Positions 16,859 through 24,941 of a stretch of DNA of 64,000 nt are shown piece after piece. Made by a program: the position numbers and the translations under genes. The stretch is taken from positions 23,454-87,453 of the forward strand of contig CAYQQM010000007.1 in NCBI GenBank assembly GCA_964419605.1, written 5' to 3'. Within the stretch, counting starts at the first letter, position 1. The number at the start of each line of letters is the position of its first letter. The stretch is from JABFXX01 sp964419605 (GTDB lineage Bacteria; Myxococcota_A; Polyangia; Haliangiales; Haliangiaceae). Under the pieces are notes generated by a model. It did not search any database and was not told the DNA's origin. It was given only the letters and a program-made list of their open reading frames with translations.

Positions 16859-19183
16859 TTAGTACTTCAAAGCCGCAGATAGATAGGCGCGAACCCCTTC
16901 GTACGGATTGGGGAGGTATTCCAGGTGAGGCTCGTAGTCGGTTAACACGTCGGGCTGATAGGAATGCGCAAACAGGGCATTGTACACGCTCGCTCGTATC
17001 GCCAATTTCGACGTCGGCATGTATTGGATGCCAGCTGAAAGCTCTGCGATCGGCGGCAATCGATCGACCACGAGGTCGGTAGCGAGCGTGGTGGCGGTTC
17101 CCATGGGCTGACCATTGGCGTCGTAGGCAATGCCTCGGTACTCGACGAGCCTATTGGGATCTTCGGCAGCCCCGGTGACCCTCAGGTTGGTCGTTAGGGT
17201 TAACTTCTTGGGCCACAGACTCCACACCGTGGCCAGGTGAAACCAATGCTCGGGCAGCGCTAGCAGTGTGCCCTCGTCCGTTCCCTCACCGCGCAGCCAC
17301 GTGTAGCCGAGCTCGATGCGATGGCCGCCTTGTAAGTAGAGCTTGCCGAGGAACTCGGCGGATGCAAGGCCGCGGTTACCGGTGTTGCCGTATTTGCCGT
17401 TCGACACCTGGATGAGGTTCGTGAGCCGGGTGTAGCTGGCGTCGAAGCGAAACGAAAGTTCGCGGATGCGCCGCTCCCCCTTGAAGATTCGCGCGTTGAT
17501 CTCCGCTTGGCCGGCTTGGGACCGCTCGACTTCTAGGTCGGGGTTTCCACCGAGCTGAGTCGCTTCACCGTTGGCCTGGGTGCTGTTGAACGGAGTCGGC
17601 TGAAAACCTTCCGTGTAATTCAGCTTTAGGTGCCAATTGGGAACAAACGTCCAGACGATAGCGGCTGCAAATGACGGGTTGGCCTTGTAGCCTATCGACC
17701 CGAGGGCGCGCGGCGCGACCGACACACGGGCCCCTGCGTCAAGAATCAGCTTGGAATTCGGCCGATACTGAGGATTGGCGTACACGCCAATGACGCTTCG
17801 ACTCGCCGGAAACGCCGACGTGAGAGGGCATCGCGGGAGCGGAACCAGCATTCCGCCTTCGTACACGCGCGGACATAGAACGGAGAGCCGGCTTACGTCG
17901 GCCGGACCCTCGAAGTCGGTTCCGGTGCCTTCACCCTGACGCGACCTACCGGTGCTGATCGGCTTCCATTCGTGAAGCGCCTCGGCTCCGTACAACACCC
18001 GGAATTGCCGAGCTAGCTCGATATCACCATCGAACGTTGCTCCCACGCGATAACTCAAGAAATTGAGCGAGGGCGCGAGGCCGCCCGGCAACAGCATGGA
18101 GGGCGCCAGAAACGTCAACGGCCGGAAATTGCGAATAAACTCTTGGGCGTAGACTTGGGCGGTCAGCCCGGCCTTTTCGCGCGCGAACCGCGTGCGGTAC
18201 TCAACGACTCCATAGCGATCGTAGTGATCCAAGCGACTCTTCGAAGCGCTGCCCAGCGGATCGGCAGGATCGACCAGATCTCTCACTGGTTGCCCGGACA
18301 GACCCAGCGGCCGATACATCTCGCCAAATGGCACCCACCATCGCAGCTGCAGCTTGTCGTAGCTGAGCTTGCCATCGAAGGTGACCATTAGCGAGCGCTT
18401 CGGATCCGAGGTCGTCAATGGACCATAGATGTTCGGGGAATTCGGCTGAGGCAGCGGTGCGCTCAGGAACAGCAGCGGCATGTCAAGGCCGGGGCCCTTG
18501 TAACTCTCGACGTTGCCATGTGCGAATAGCTTGAGTTTGGTGCCCGCGATTTGGGAGGCGCCCGCCATCACGTATGCACCTGCAGTGCGGCGGTCGCCGA
18601 CTCCGTCGCCTAGCAATACGCCCGCCTCAACGCCCTCAACGTCTTCAGCATCTTTGGTGATGACGTTCATGATACCGAGCAGCGAGTTCGATCCCCAAAG
18701 CACACTGCCCGGGCCAGTAATGACTTCGACGCGTTTGATCAGCTCGATCGGTTGGGCGCGATGGATTGCAGGCAAGCTCAAAAACGAATCGAACAGCGAG
18801 ATTCCGTCGCGTAAGAACTGCGCCACGATTTGGCCGCGCCCGAGCACCGATTGGATGTTGGAGTGGTAGAAGCCGATCCGGCTCCAGCCGGGAACCGTTT
18901 CGATGATCTGCTGAAAGTCGTGGAACTGACGGTCGGCGATCTCATCGGCTGTGATGACGGTAACGATCGCCGGGGCCTCTTGCACCGTGGTCAACCCTTT
19001 TGCAGCCGACCGAACAATGTTCGCAAGGTCGAGAGCATCGTCGACCGGCTTGCCAGAGCTGGGTTCCACCGAGTCGAACATTACGTCTGGAACCGCGATG
19101 TCCGATACTTCGGGGCCCTGCGCGGATGCGACGTCCCCCATTGCGAGGGCCAGAATCAATACGCCAACCGAATACTGCTTCAT
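16859..19183 (-). CDS. TonB-dependent outer-membrane receptor
   Basis: A 774-residue protein with signal peptide (cleavage after ASA, about residue 21), a TonB-type N-terminal segment and a plug domain at about 60-175 (VTVITADEI, QIIETVPG, IKRVEVITGPGSVLWGSNSL, GIMNVITK). A beta-barrel to the C-terminal aromatic (ALKY) follows. Such receptors import siderophores, heme, cobalamin or metals; the ligand cannot be told. It sits among heme-protein genes, so iron or heme uptake is a fair guess. Divergent from the truncated hemoglobin gene (159-bp gap). Confidence 0.9.
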   Translation of the reverse strand: MKQYSVGVLILALAMGDVASAQGPEVSDIAVPDVMFDSVEPSSGKPVDDALDLANIVRSAAKGLTTVQEAPAIVTVITADEIADRQFHDFQQIIETVPGWSRIGFYHSNIQSVLGRGQIVAQFLRDGISLFDSFLSLPAIHRAQPIELIKRVEVITGPGSVLWGSNSLLGIMNVITKDAEDVEGVEAGVLLGDGVGDRRTAGAYVMAGASQIAGTKLKLFAHGNVESYKGPGLDMPLLFLSAPLPQPNSPNIYGPLTTSDPKRSLMVTFDGKLSYDKLQLRWWVPFGEMYRPLGLSGQPVRDLVDPADPLGSASKSRLDHYDRYGVVEYRTRFAREKAGLTAQVYAQEFIRNFRPLTFLAPSMLLPGGLAPSLNFLSYRVGATFDGDIELARQFRVLYGAEALHEWKPISTGRSRQGEGTGTDFEGPADVSRLSVLCPRVYEGGMLVPLPRCPLTSAFPASRSVIGVYANPQYRPNSKLILDAGARVSVAPRALGSIGYKANPSFAAAIVWTFVPNWHLKLNYTEGFQPTPFNSTQANGEATQLGGNPDLEVERSQAGQAEINARIFKGERRIRELSFRFDASYTRLTNLIQVSNGKYGNTGNRGLASAEFLGKLYLQGGHRIELGYTWLRGEGTDEGTLLALPEHWFHLATVWSLWPKKLTLTTNLRVTGAAEDPNRLVEYRGIAYDANGQPMGTATTLATDLVVDRLPPIAELSAGIQYMPTSKLAIRASVYNALFAHSYQPDVLTDYEPHLEYLPNPYEGVRAYLSAALKY

Positions 19184-19342
19184 GGCTGTACGCGCCGCCT
19201 GAGAGTAATAGACGCGAGCGAAGGGAACGTCGCACTATCCGTGACGGTTCACAAGGCGTAGGAACATTCTCTCCGCGCGACTCCTCACTCCGGATGGCGT
19301 TCGGCTTGCGCATGCGGCGACAACGTCGAATGCTACCTGTGG

Positions 19343-19813
19343 ATGCCGCACTCGACGACCAGCGCCCCGCTGTTTGCACGGATCGGATCGGAAAAACTCC
19401 GAGCCGTGGTAACCGAGTTCTACGCACGGGTATTTCCCGACGTGATGATCGGGTTTCTGTTTCAGGGCAAAGATAGGGCCCGTCTGATTGAGAAGGAGTA
19501 TGAGTTCACCGCTGGCCTGCTCGGGGCCGACGTGAAATACACCGGTCGACCGATGCGGACAGCGCACGCGCAATCGCCAATTTTGGGCGGACATTTCGAG
19601 CGGCGCTTGCAGATTCTCCGCGAGACCCTCCGCGACCTTGAGGTCGATCCGGCAGTCGCGCAAGCGTGGGTGGAGCATACGCTGTTGCTGCGGTCGCAGA
19701 TCACGCGCGATCAGGGGTCGGAGTGCAAGGACACAACGGTGACTGCGCCGAAACTTGCCATCGCGGATCCTGGGCCCAGTCCCGATGCCAGAATCAAACT
19801 CGGTCGGAGATAA
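19343..19813 (+). CDS. Truncated hemoglobin-like protein
   Basis: A 156-residue protein with the 2/2 globin pattern: LFARIGSEKLRAVVTEFYAR (helices A/B), FLFQGKDRARLIEKEYEFTAG (helix E), and the proximal histidine in MRTAHAQSPILGGHFERRL (AHxxxPI...HFxRxL, helix F/G). About 30 residues at the C-terminus look disordered. Such globins bind O2 or NO. Placed 17 bp before hemN and near nrfHA, it probably serves NO detoxification or heme handling (inference). Confidence 0.75.
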   Translation: MPHSTTSAPLFARIGSEKLRAVVTEFYARVFPDVMIGFLFQGKDRARLIEKEYEFTAGLLGADVKYTGRPMRTAHAQSPILGGHFERRLQILRETLRDLEVDPAVAQAWVEHTLLLRSQITRDQGSECKDTTVTAPKLAIADPGPSPDARIKLGRR

Positions 19814-19829
19814 AGTAAAGGGATTGCCG

Positions 19830-21185
19830 ATGACGTTGAGCCAACTGCTAGCGAAATACGATGTTCCTGGACCCCGCTATACCGGCTATCCAACGGTCCC
19901 GTATTGGACTTCTTCGCCAACGTCTCAACAATGGCTCAGCCATTTGGCTGACGCGATGGATCGAAGTAGGGCTGCGAGCACTGGAGCTTCGCTCTACATC
20001 CACGTCCCGTTTTGTCGCAGTATGTGTCACTACTGCGGTTGCAACACGGTCATCACCCGCGAGCCTGGTGTGGTCGACCCGTATATCGACACCGTCGTTT
20101 CGGAGTGGTCGATGTACACCCGGCAACTGGGGAGAGTTCGCTTCGACGAAGTCCACGTCGGCGGCGGAACTCCCACTCACCTTTCGGCAACGCAACTCCA
20201 CCGACTCTTGGACGTCGTATTGGGTAGTGCTGAGGTTCCGAGCGATGCGGCACTATCGATCGAAGTCGACCCCCGCGTCACAACGCGCGAACAGCTCGAG
20301 GTACTCGCTCGGCTGGGATTCCGCCGCATTTCGTTGGGCATCCAAGATTTTGACCCGCTGGTTCAAGCTTCTGTGAACCGCCACCAAACGGTAGACGAGG
20401 TGCGCACGGTTACCGAAACAGCGCGATCGCTAGGATTCACTAGCGTGAACTATGATCTGATCTACGGGCTGCCCAAGCAAACGCCGGAGGCAATTGTTCG
20501 GACGATGCAGGCCGTGACGTCGCTGCGTCCCGATCGCATCGCCTTTTACGGGTACGCGCATGTTCCTTGGATCAAAACCGTGATGCGTAAGTTTCAAGAT
20601 TCCGATGTGCCTTCCGGGGAGGCCAAACGCGAACTTTACGAGGTGGGGCGTCGAGCGCTAAGCGACGCGGGATACCACGAGATTGGTCTCGATCATTTCG
20701 GCCTGGAAGGCGATGGCTTGTTCGCGGCGGCGAGCCGAGGCGAATTGCACCGCAACTTCATGGGCTACACCGAGAGGCGGACCATGCCGATTTTCCCCTT
20801 GGGAGTATCGGCGATTGGAGACACCTGGACCGCCTACGCTCAGAACGAAAAAACCGTCGAAGCGTGGCGGGCCAAGGTATCTGTCGGCGAGCTGCCGATC
20901 GCGAGGGGACACATTTTGGATCGCGAGGACCTGGCGCTTCGACAATGCATTCTCGATGTGATGACGCGGCTGGAAGTTGATTGGAGTCCGTACCAGGAAC
21001 CGTTTCTATCGGAAGTTCCTGCCCGATTGAGCGAAATGCAATCTGATGGACTAATAGAGCTGACGGAGTGCGGGTTGCGCGTTACGCCGCAAGGGCGCGC
21101 GTTCGTGAGAAACATCGGCATGGCGTTCGACGCGCGGTTGGCTCGTCACGCACCGGACCACCAAGTGTTCAGCCGAACCATTTAG
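19830..21185 (+). CDS. hemN: Oxygen-independent coproporphyrinogen III dehydrogenase HemN
   Basis: Radical-SAM enzyme of anaerobic heme synthesis. The protein has 451 residues from ATG 19830. KYDVPGPRYTGYPTV at the N-terminus is diagnostic of true HemN. The cluster motif is C62-x3-C66-x2-C69-x-C71 (CRSMCHYCGC), followed by HVGGGTPTHL and YDLIYGLPKQT. It follows the globin by 17 bp and would supply heme for the cytochromes, globin and KatG around it under low oxygen. Confidence 0.95.
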   Translation: MTLSQLLAKYDVPGPRYTGYPTVPYWTSSPTSQQWLSHLADAMDRSRAASTGASLYIHVPFCRSMCHYCGCNTVITREPGVVDPYIDTVVSEWSMYTRQLGRVRFDEVHVGGGTPTHLSATQLHRLLDVVLGSAEVPSDAALSIEVDPRVTTREQLEVLARLGFRRISLGIQDFDPLVQASVNRHQTVDEVRTVTETARSLGFTSVNYDLIYGLPKQTPEAIVRTMQAVTSLRPDRIAFYGYAHVPWIKTVMRKFQDSDVPSGEAKRELYEVGRRALSDAGYHEIGLDHFGLEGDGLFAAASRGELHRNFMGYTERRTMPIFPLGVSAIGDTWTAYAQNEKTVEAWRAKVSVGELPIARGHILDREDLALRQCILDVMTRLEVDWSPYQEPFLSEVPARLSEMQSDGLIELTECGLRVTPQGRAFVRNIGMAFDARLARHAPDHQVFSRTI

Positions 21186-21224
21186 ATCCGTTGCGCACTC
21201 CGGCTGGCGCGTCTCGAACCTGGC

Positions 21225-21599
21225 CTACCGAATCACTTCGAGTGCGACGGGCACTACACCGTCGTCGATCATGCCGAGTTGGCGTGCGGCGGCCTCGGAT
21301 ACATCGATGATTCGGCGGCGTGGGCCGTAGGGACCGCGATCGTTGATGCGCACCACCACGCTCTTGCCGTTGCGTTTGTTGGTTACGCGGACTCGCGTGC
21401 CGAACGCCAACGTTCGGTGCGCCGCGGTGAGTGCGCTCTTATCAAATCGCTCGCCCGACGCTGTCTTCTGCGGCTCGCCGTACCACGACGCATAACCCGA
21501 ATTTCCAGTCACGTAGCCCTGCCGTTGCGGCCCCCCACACGCAGCCACCCAGGCAACGATGATCGCGATGGTTGCGCACGGGCCGACTCCAGACTTCAT
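21225..21599 (-). CDS. rlpA: RlpA-like septal-ring lytic transglycosylase lipoprotein
   Basis: Short RlpA of 124 residues. It has a lipoprotein signal with lipobox VAAC-G (Cys21) and a double-psi beta-barrel: SGYASWYGEPQKTASGERFD, LAFGTRVRVTN and VVVRINDRGPYGPRRRIIDVS, containing the catalytic-type Asp. It lacks the C-terminal SPOR domain seen in E. coli RlpA. Acts on denuded glycan strands in the periplasm. ATG 21599 chosen; an ATG two codons earlier (21605) is equally possible. Confidence 0.9.
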   Translation of the reverse strand: MKSGVGPCATIAIIVAWVAACGGPQRQGYVTGNSGYASWYGEPQKTASGERFDKSALTAAHRTLAFGTRVRVTNKRNGKSVVVRINDRGPYGPRRRIIDVSEAAARQLGMIDDGVVPVALEVIR

Positions 21600-21675
21600 T
21601 CGCATAGGGCCGGAGTGTACGGTCTTTTTGCGCAAGCGAGGCGGACGGTGGAGTAGTGAAACGAGAGCCGAAGAA

Positions 21676-21840
21676 CGACGAGGAAGCGGCGAATACATAC
21701 GAGGGAGCGCTGCGCTACGTACGGTGAGGCGAGGCGGCAACGAGCGAGGAAGCGGCGAAGGCGGCCTTCGGAGCGCTGCGTCACGTACGGTGAGGCGAGG
21801 CGGCAACGAGCGAGGAAGCGGCGAATACGGACGAGGGAGC
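21676..21840. repeat. 66-bp tandem repeat array of half-elements
   Basis: A 43-bp block is present identically at 21717-21759 and 21783-21825 (period 66 bp). A partial copy lies before it at about 21676-21695, and a degenerate third merges into the hairpin element at 21841. The core (GGTGAGGCGAGGCGGCAACG) matches one half of the hairpin repeat at 48363-48479. The array is non-coding and lies downstream of neither flanking gene's coding end except the cytochrome gene. Confidence 0.65.
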
Positions 21841-21953
21841 GCACTGTTATTTGCGGTGAGGTGAGGCGGGGAGGAGCGAGGAGCGCAGCGTACTTCCTGT
21901 ACGCGAGCACCGCAGCGACGAACCCAACGAAGCCTCACCGCAAAGGACAGTGC
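21841..21953 (-). repeat. Long-hairpin dispersed repeat, copy A
   Basis: Bases 21841-21861 pair with 21933-21953 (21 bp, two mismatches). The interior, read on the minus strand, matches copy B at 48363-48479, including the central GTACAGGAAGTAC. It begins 5 nt after the stop codon of the minus-strand cytochrome gene and has the same orientation relative to that gene as copy B has to its gene. A role as terminator or 3'-end stabiliser is inferred. Confidence 0.7.
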
Positions 21954-21958
21954 GCGAT

Positions 21959-23641
21959 CTACCGGAGGCAGGCGGGGCCGAGCGCCCTTCCCGCCTTATC
22001 GAGTGCGGCCTTGCGCAGCTTGGCCCCGGTATCGCCGTCGCCCAGTTTTTTGCGGAGCGCTTCGCCGTGGCCCGGACCGAGGATGTCGCGCAAGTACGCG
22101 GTACGCTCAAACGTGTCGGAGTGCTCGCGGGTATGGCACTGGGTTGCGCACAAGTCGTCGGGGGGAGCGCGCCATACCGCGGCAGGTTTTTCTTCGCCCC
22201 CTTTGGCCACGTGGATCGACCCCGGACCGTGACAGGTTTCGCACTGCACGTCGCGCAGCGACTCGTTATGGGCAAGGTTCGAGCCTCCCGGTTTATCAAA
22301 GCCGGTGATGTGGCAACCGATGCAGTCGTAATCGAACTGCTGGCCGCGATCGACCAACGTTTTCCACGCATGCGCGTGCGGAGTTTTGGACCAAAATTCG
22401 ACCGCCTCGCCGTGGCAGTCGCCGCAGGCCTCACCACCAACATATTTTGGCTGGCCGGGCTTGGGCTGTGCAACCTGCTTGCCGGCGGCCGCTTTGACGT
22501 TGGCCTGCCCAGCGGCGGCGAAAAACGCTGTGACTGCGCTTTGGGTAGGAACGGAGCACGCGAGTCGTTTACTGATGCGAACCTGGTCCAACGTAAAATA
22601 CGAACCTCGGATCGGCACGACCAGCGGATGGGTCGCCAGCCGGGCGCGTTCTTCGCTGAGTTTGGCTCGCTCGCGCTTCTTGATCGCCACGAACGCCGCA
22701 TCGGCCGTGCGGTCGCTCGCGAAGCTCGCCAGTTCCTGATCGCGGCGCGCCAGCTCCTTGTCGATCGCCGCCAGTCGCGCCGCGCCAGCGGCTGGGCCGA
22801 TTGCGTCGGAAAGTGGTCCCGATCCGCGCATGAATACTTCGATGCGGCTTACGATCTGCCCCCGGTTGGCGGGTACCACGAGCCACGTTCCGCCGTCCGA
22901 GCCGGAATTCGCGACGAACTCCGCTGCCATCTCGGTCGCATCTGGCTCCGGAGCATTCGATCCGAGCCCCGCCACAGCGAAATCGACACGGAGATCGCGA
23001 ATCAGCCGTACCGCATCCTTTTTCGACGCGGCCTGGACGAGCGCGATGACAACCTGTGCTCCTTGCGCTCGCAGCTGCGCAATTTGTTCCCGCCCCGCTG
23101 GTATCGGGTCCGAAACCGGCACCTTCACCGCGTCGGGGGCAACGATTCCGAACACTCCTACCTTGATGTTCCCGACGACTTCGATTTTGCCGGGAGTCGC
23201 GCCGGCGAAATTGGCGGCGATGCGGGGAAGCCGCAGCTTCTCCTTTCCGAGCGCCAAATCGGCGGGGCCGATCCCTAAAGCCGCAACTTCGAGCTGGTTC
23301 TGATAGATGTCGGCAAGGAGGTCGGCTTTAAGCTCCTCTTGAGCCGAAAGGTGAGGAGGTACAGGGACTTGTGAGTACAGTAGGGATCCCGAATCCACCA
23401 CCATCACCGGCCCTTGTGCTCGCGCATCGGCGACGAGCTGCGCAGTCCGCGAGATGTCGCCTAGGGGGTCCGAGGTGCAGCCGCAAGGACCGATCTGGCC
23501 GCGCACCTCTGCGAGCGCAAATAGGGTGAAACTCGGCTTCGTTGGCGGTGGGGCGGCGCTACCGCCAGCGGCCTCTACGCGTTCATTTCTCGGGGAACAA
23601 GCTGCGGCCACAAGCCCCCAGACGGCCAATCGCCGCAACAT
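21959..23641 (-). CDS. Multiheme c-type cytochrome lipoprotein with metallophosphatase-like N-terminus
   Basis: 560 residues from ATG 23641. The lipobox is VAAACS. The N-terminal two thirds resembles the 5'-nucleotidase/metallophosphoesterase fold of cytochrome-fused proteins (RGQIGPCGCTSDPLGDISRT, VMVVDSGSLLY, GIGPADLALG, VVIALVQA). A helical Lys/Glu-rich linker follows. The C-terminus has heme sites CGDCH, CIGCH and CETCH, plus CATQCH, which is CX3CH, not CXXCH. The arrangement matches cytochrome-c554-like domains. Electron transfer in the periplasm is likely; whether the phosphatase fold is active is unknown. Divergent from rpsP. Confidence 0.8.
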   Translation of the reverse strand: MLRRLAVWGLVAAACSPRNERVEAAGGSAAPPPTKPSFTLFALAEVRGQIGPCGCTSDPLGDISRTAQLVADARAQGPVMVVDSGSLLYSQVPVPPHLSAQEELKADLLADIYQNQLEVAALGIGPADLALGKEKLRLPRIAANFAGATPGKIEVVGNIKVGVFGIVAPDAVKVPVSDPIPAGREQIAQLRAQGAQVVIALVQAASKKDAVRLIRDLRVDFAVAGLGSNAPEPDATEMAAEFVANSGSDGGTWLVVPANRGQIVSRIEVFMRGSGPLSDAIGPAAGAARLAAIDKELARRDQELASFASDRTADAAFVAIKKRERAKLSEERARLATHPLVVPIRGSYFTLDQVRISKRLACSVPTQSAVTAFFAAAGQANVKAAAGKQVAQPKPGQPKYVGGEACGDCHGEAVEFWSKTPHAHAWKTLVDRGQQFDYDCIGCHITGFDKPGGSNLAHNESLRDVQCETCHGPGSIHVAKGGEEKPAAVWRAPPDDLCATQCHTREHSDTFERTAYLRDILGPGHGEALRKKLGDGDTGAKLRKAALDKAGRALGPACLR

Positions 23642-23659
23642 GCGAGTTGATATAGCACG

Positions 23660-23688
23660 TTGACAGGCTCCGCATGTCTCGGTAGATA
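23660..23688 (+). promoter_or_regulatory. Promoter of the rpsP operon
   Basis: Consensus -35 TTGACA (23660-23665), 17-bp spacer, -10 TAGATA (23683-23688), about 30 nt before the rpsP ATG. It lies in the 82-bp divergent gap, so the cytochrome gene's promoter must overlap it. Confidence 0.55.
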
Positions 23689-23723
23689 TGCAGCCTGTCG
23701 AAACTCGACCGCTTGAGGAACTC

Positions 23724-23975
23724 ATGGCCGTAGCGCTCCGCATGTCACGTCAAGGTAAGAAGAAGTCGCCGTTTTATCGCATTGTCGCCGCCGACAAGCG
23801 CAAAGCACGCGACGGAAAGTTCATCGAACTCTTGGGGACGTATCATCCCGTCACCAAGGTGCTCAAGTTGGACAACGAGCGCTATGAAAAGTGGATGAAG
23901 GTCGGGGCGCAGCCGAGTGGCTCGCTCGCGGCGATCGTTCGTCGCACCGCCCGCGCCGCTTCGGCAAAGGTGTAA
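23724..23975 (+). CDS. rpsP: 30S ribosomal protein S16
   Basis: 83-residue S16 from ATG 23724 (GAGGA ribosome-binding site). Family sequence: MAVALRMSRQGKKKSPFYRI, VAADKRKARDGKFIELLGTY, then KVLKLDNERYEKWMKVGAQPS. Needed for 30S assembly. First gene of the classical rpsP-khpA-rimM-trmD-rplS order. Confidence 0.96.
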   Translation: MAVALRMSRQGKKKSPFYRIVAADKRKARDGKFIELLGTYHPVTKVLKLDNERYEKWMKVGAQPSGSLAAIVRRTARAASAKV

Positions 23976-23980
23976 TCGCA

Positions 23981-24268
23981 ATGCCTGGTCCAGCAAGCGA
24001 TGACGGGGCGGCGAGGGAGCCCAGGGAAGGTCCTGATCTCGAGGAGCTAATCCGCTACGTAGCCGTGAATCTCGTCGACAGCCCTGATGAGGTTCATGTC
24101 GAACTCGTCGAGGAAAGCGCGGCAAATGTGTATGAGCTCGAGGTTTCTGAGTCCGATCTCGGCAAGATCATCGGCCGCGGCGGCAAGACGGCGCGGGCAC
24201 TGCGCACGATCGTCCAAGCCGTGGCGCCCCGATCGCGCAAGCGCACGCTGGTCGAGATTCTCGAATAA
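23981..24268 (+). CDS. khpA: KH-domain RNA-binding protein KhpA
   Basis: 95-residue single KH domain. An acidic leader (about 18 residues) is followed by LEELIRYVAVNLVDSPDEVH and the KH signature GKIIGRGGKTARALRTIVQA with its GxxG loop. It ends LVEILE. The family (YlqC/KhpA) binds RNA and is encoded between rpsP and rimM in many bacteria. Starts 5 nt after rpsP stop. Confidence 0.92.
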   Translation: MPGPASDDGAAREPREGPDLEELIRYVAVNLVDSPDEVHVELVEESAANVYELEVSESDLGKIIGRGGKTARALRTIVQAVAPRSRKRTLVEILE

Positions 24269-24281
24269 CCAGGGTAGGGGG

Positions 24282-24413
24282 ATGACCTGCACCTTGACCA
24301 TGCTCGTAAGCGACGAGGTCAAAATCGCCGAGGTCGAGGGTGGAGTCGACGACAAGGTCAAACCTATCGGTCGTGGACCGCGGTCGTTTTTCAGCCCACT
24401 TGCTGACGCGTAG
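24282..24413 (+). CDS. Possible small ORF (43 aa) inside the rpsP operon
   Basis: ATG 24282 follows a G-rich GGTAGGGGG tract. The frame encodes a 43-residue acidic-then-basic peptide (DEVKIAEVEGGVDDKVKPIG) with GC-rich third positions, ending 9 nt before rimM. No family recognised. It fills an otherwise unusual 150-bp gap in a compact operon, so it may be real or the gap may be a leader for rimM. Confidence 0.3.
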   Translation: MTCTLTMLVSDEVKIAEVEGGVDDKVKPIGRGPRSFFSPLADA

Positions 24414-24422
24414 TGAGCGGCA

Positions 24423-24941
24423 TTGCGTACGACCCGCGTTGAGATCGGCGGCGTAGCGCGGCCCCATGGGATCCGCGGCGAAGTCGTCGTTGTCACGCAC
24501 GACCCAAATTCGACTACGCTCGGCGAGGTGGCGACGATCTATGTGGGGCACGACCAGAGATCTGTGGCGGCCGCCCGGTTTACGCATCGCGGTTGGCTGG
24601 TTTTGCTCGAAGGAATCGCGACCCGCAACGACGCCGAGCGTCTGCAAGGCTTGCCCGTGAGCGTCGATCGCAGCGCGCTGGCACTTGAGCCCGATGACAT
24701 TTTGCTCGCAGACCTCATCGGTTGCGATGTCCACAGGTTGGACGGTTCGCCCTGGGGAGTGGTCGCCAGCGTCGATAGCGGTGACCACCAGGACATGCTC
24801 GTGATTCATTGCGACGGGGTCGAACGGTTGTTGCCGCTGGTCGACGCGTACGTATCGGGCATCGACCTCGAACGCGGCGTCATTACCGTCGATCCCCCCG
24901 ATGGACTTCCCGAGTCGCCGATTCGCGGAGCCCGCCGTTGA
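24423..24941 (+). CDS. rimM: Ribosome maturation factor RimM
   Basis: 172 residues from a TTG start. The N-terminal RimM domain (IGGVARPHGIRGEVVVVTHD, GWLVLLEGIATRNDAERLQG) and C-terminal PRC-barrel (LIGCDVHRLDGSPWGVVASV, LLPLVDAYVSGIDLERGVIT) are both complete. It binds S19 and helps 30S maturation. No strong ribosome-binding site. The stop overlaps trmD (TTGA). Confidence 0.94.
   Translation: MRTTRVEIGGVARPHGIRGEVVVVTHDPNSTTLGEVATIYVGHDQRSVAAARFTHRGWLVLLEGIATRNDAERLQGLPVSVDRSALALEPDDILLADLIGCDVHRLDGSPWGVVASVDSGDHQDMLVIHCDGVERLLPLVDAYVSGIDLERGVITVDPPDGLPESPIRGARR

Noticed and set aside
18143..18391. Plus-strand frames inside the TonB receptor gene
   Set aside because: Antisense to a clearly assigned receptor; no supporting start signals.
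21950..23278. 442-codon plus-strand open frame opposite the cytochrome gene
   Set aside because: It is antisense to a gene with clear lipobox, phosphatase-like and heme motifs; its translation has no recognisable domain.
24340..24365. Shared 17-bp string GTCGACGACAAGGTCAA at about 24349 and 38336
   Set aside because: Short, made of common Val-Asp-Asp-Lys codons, no flanking structure; a chance match is quite likely at this length in 64 kb.
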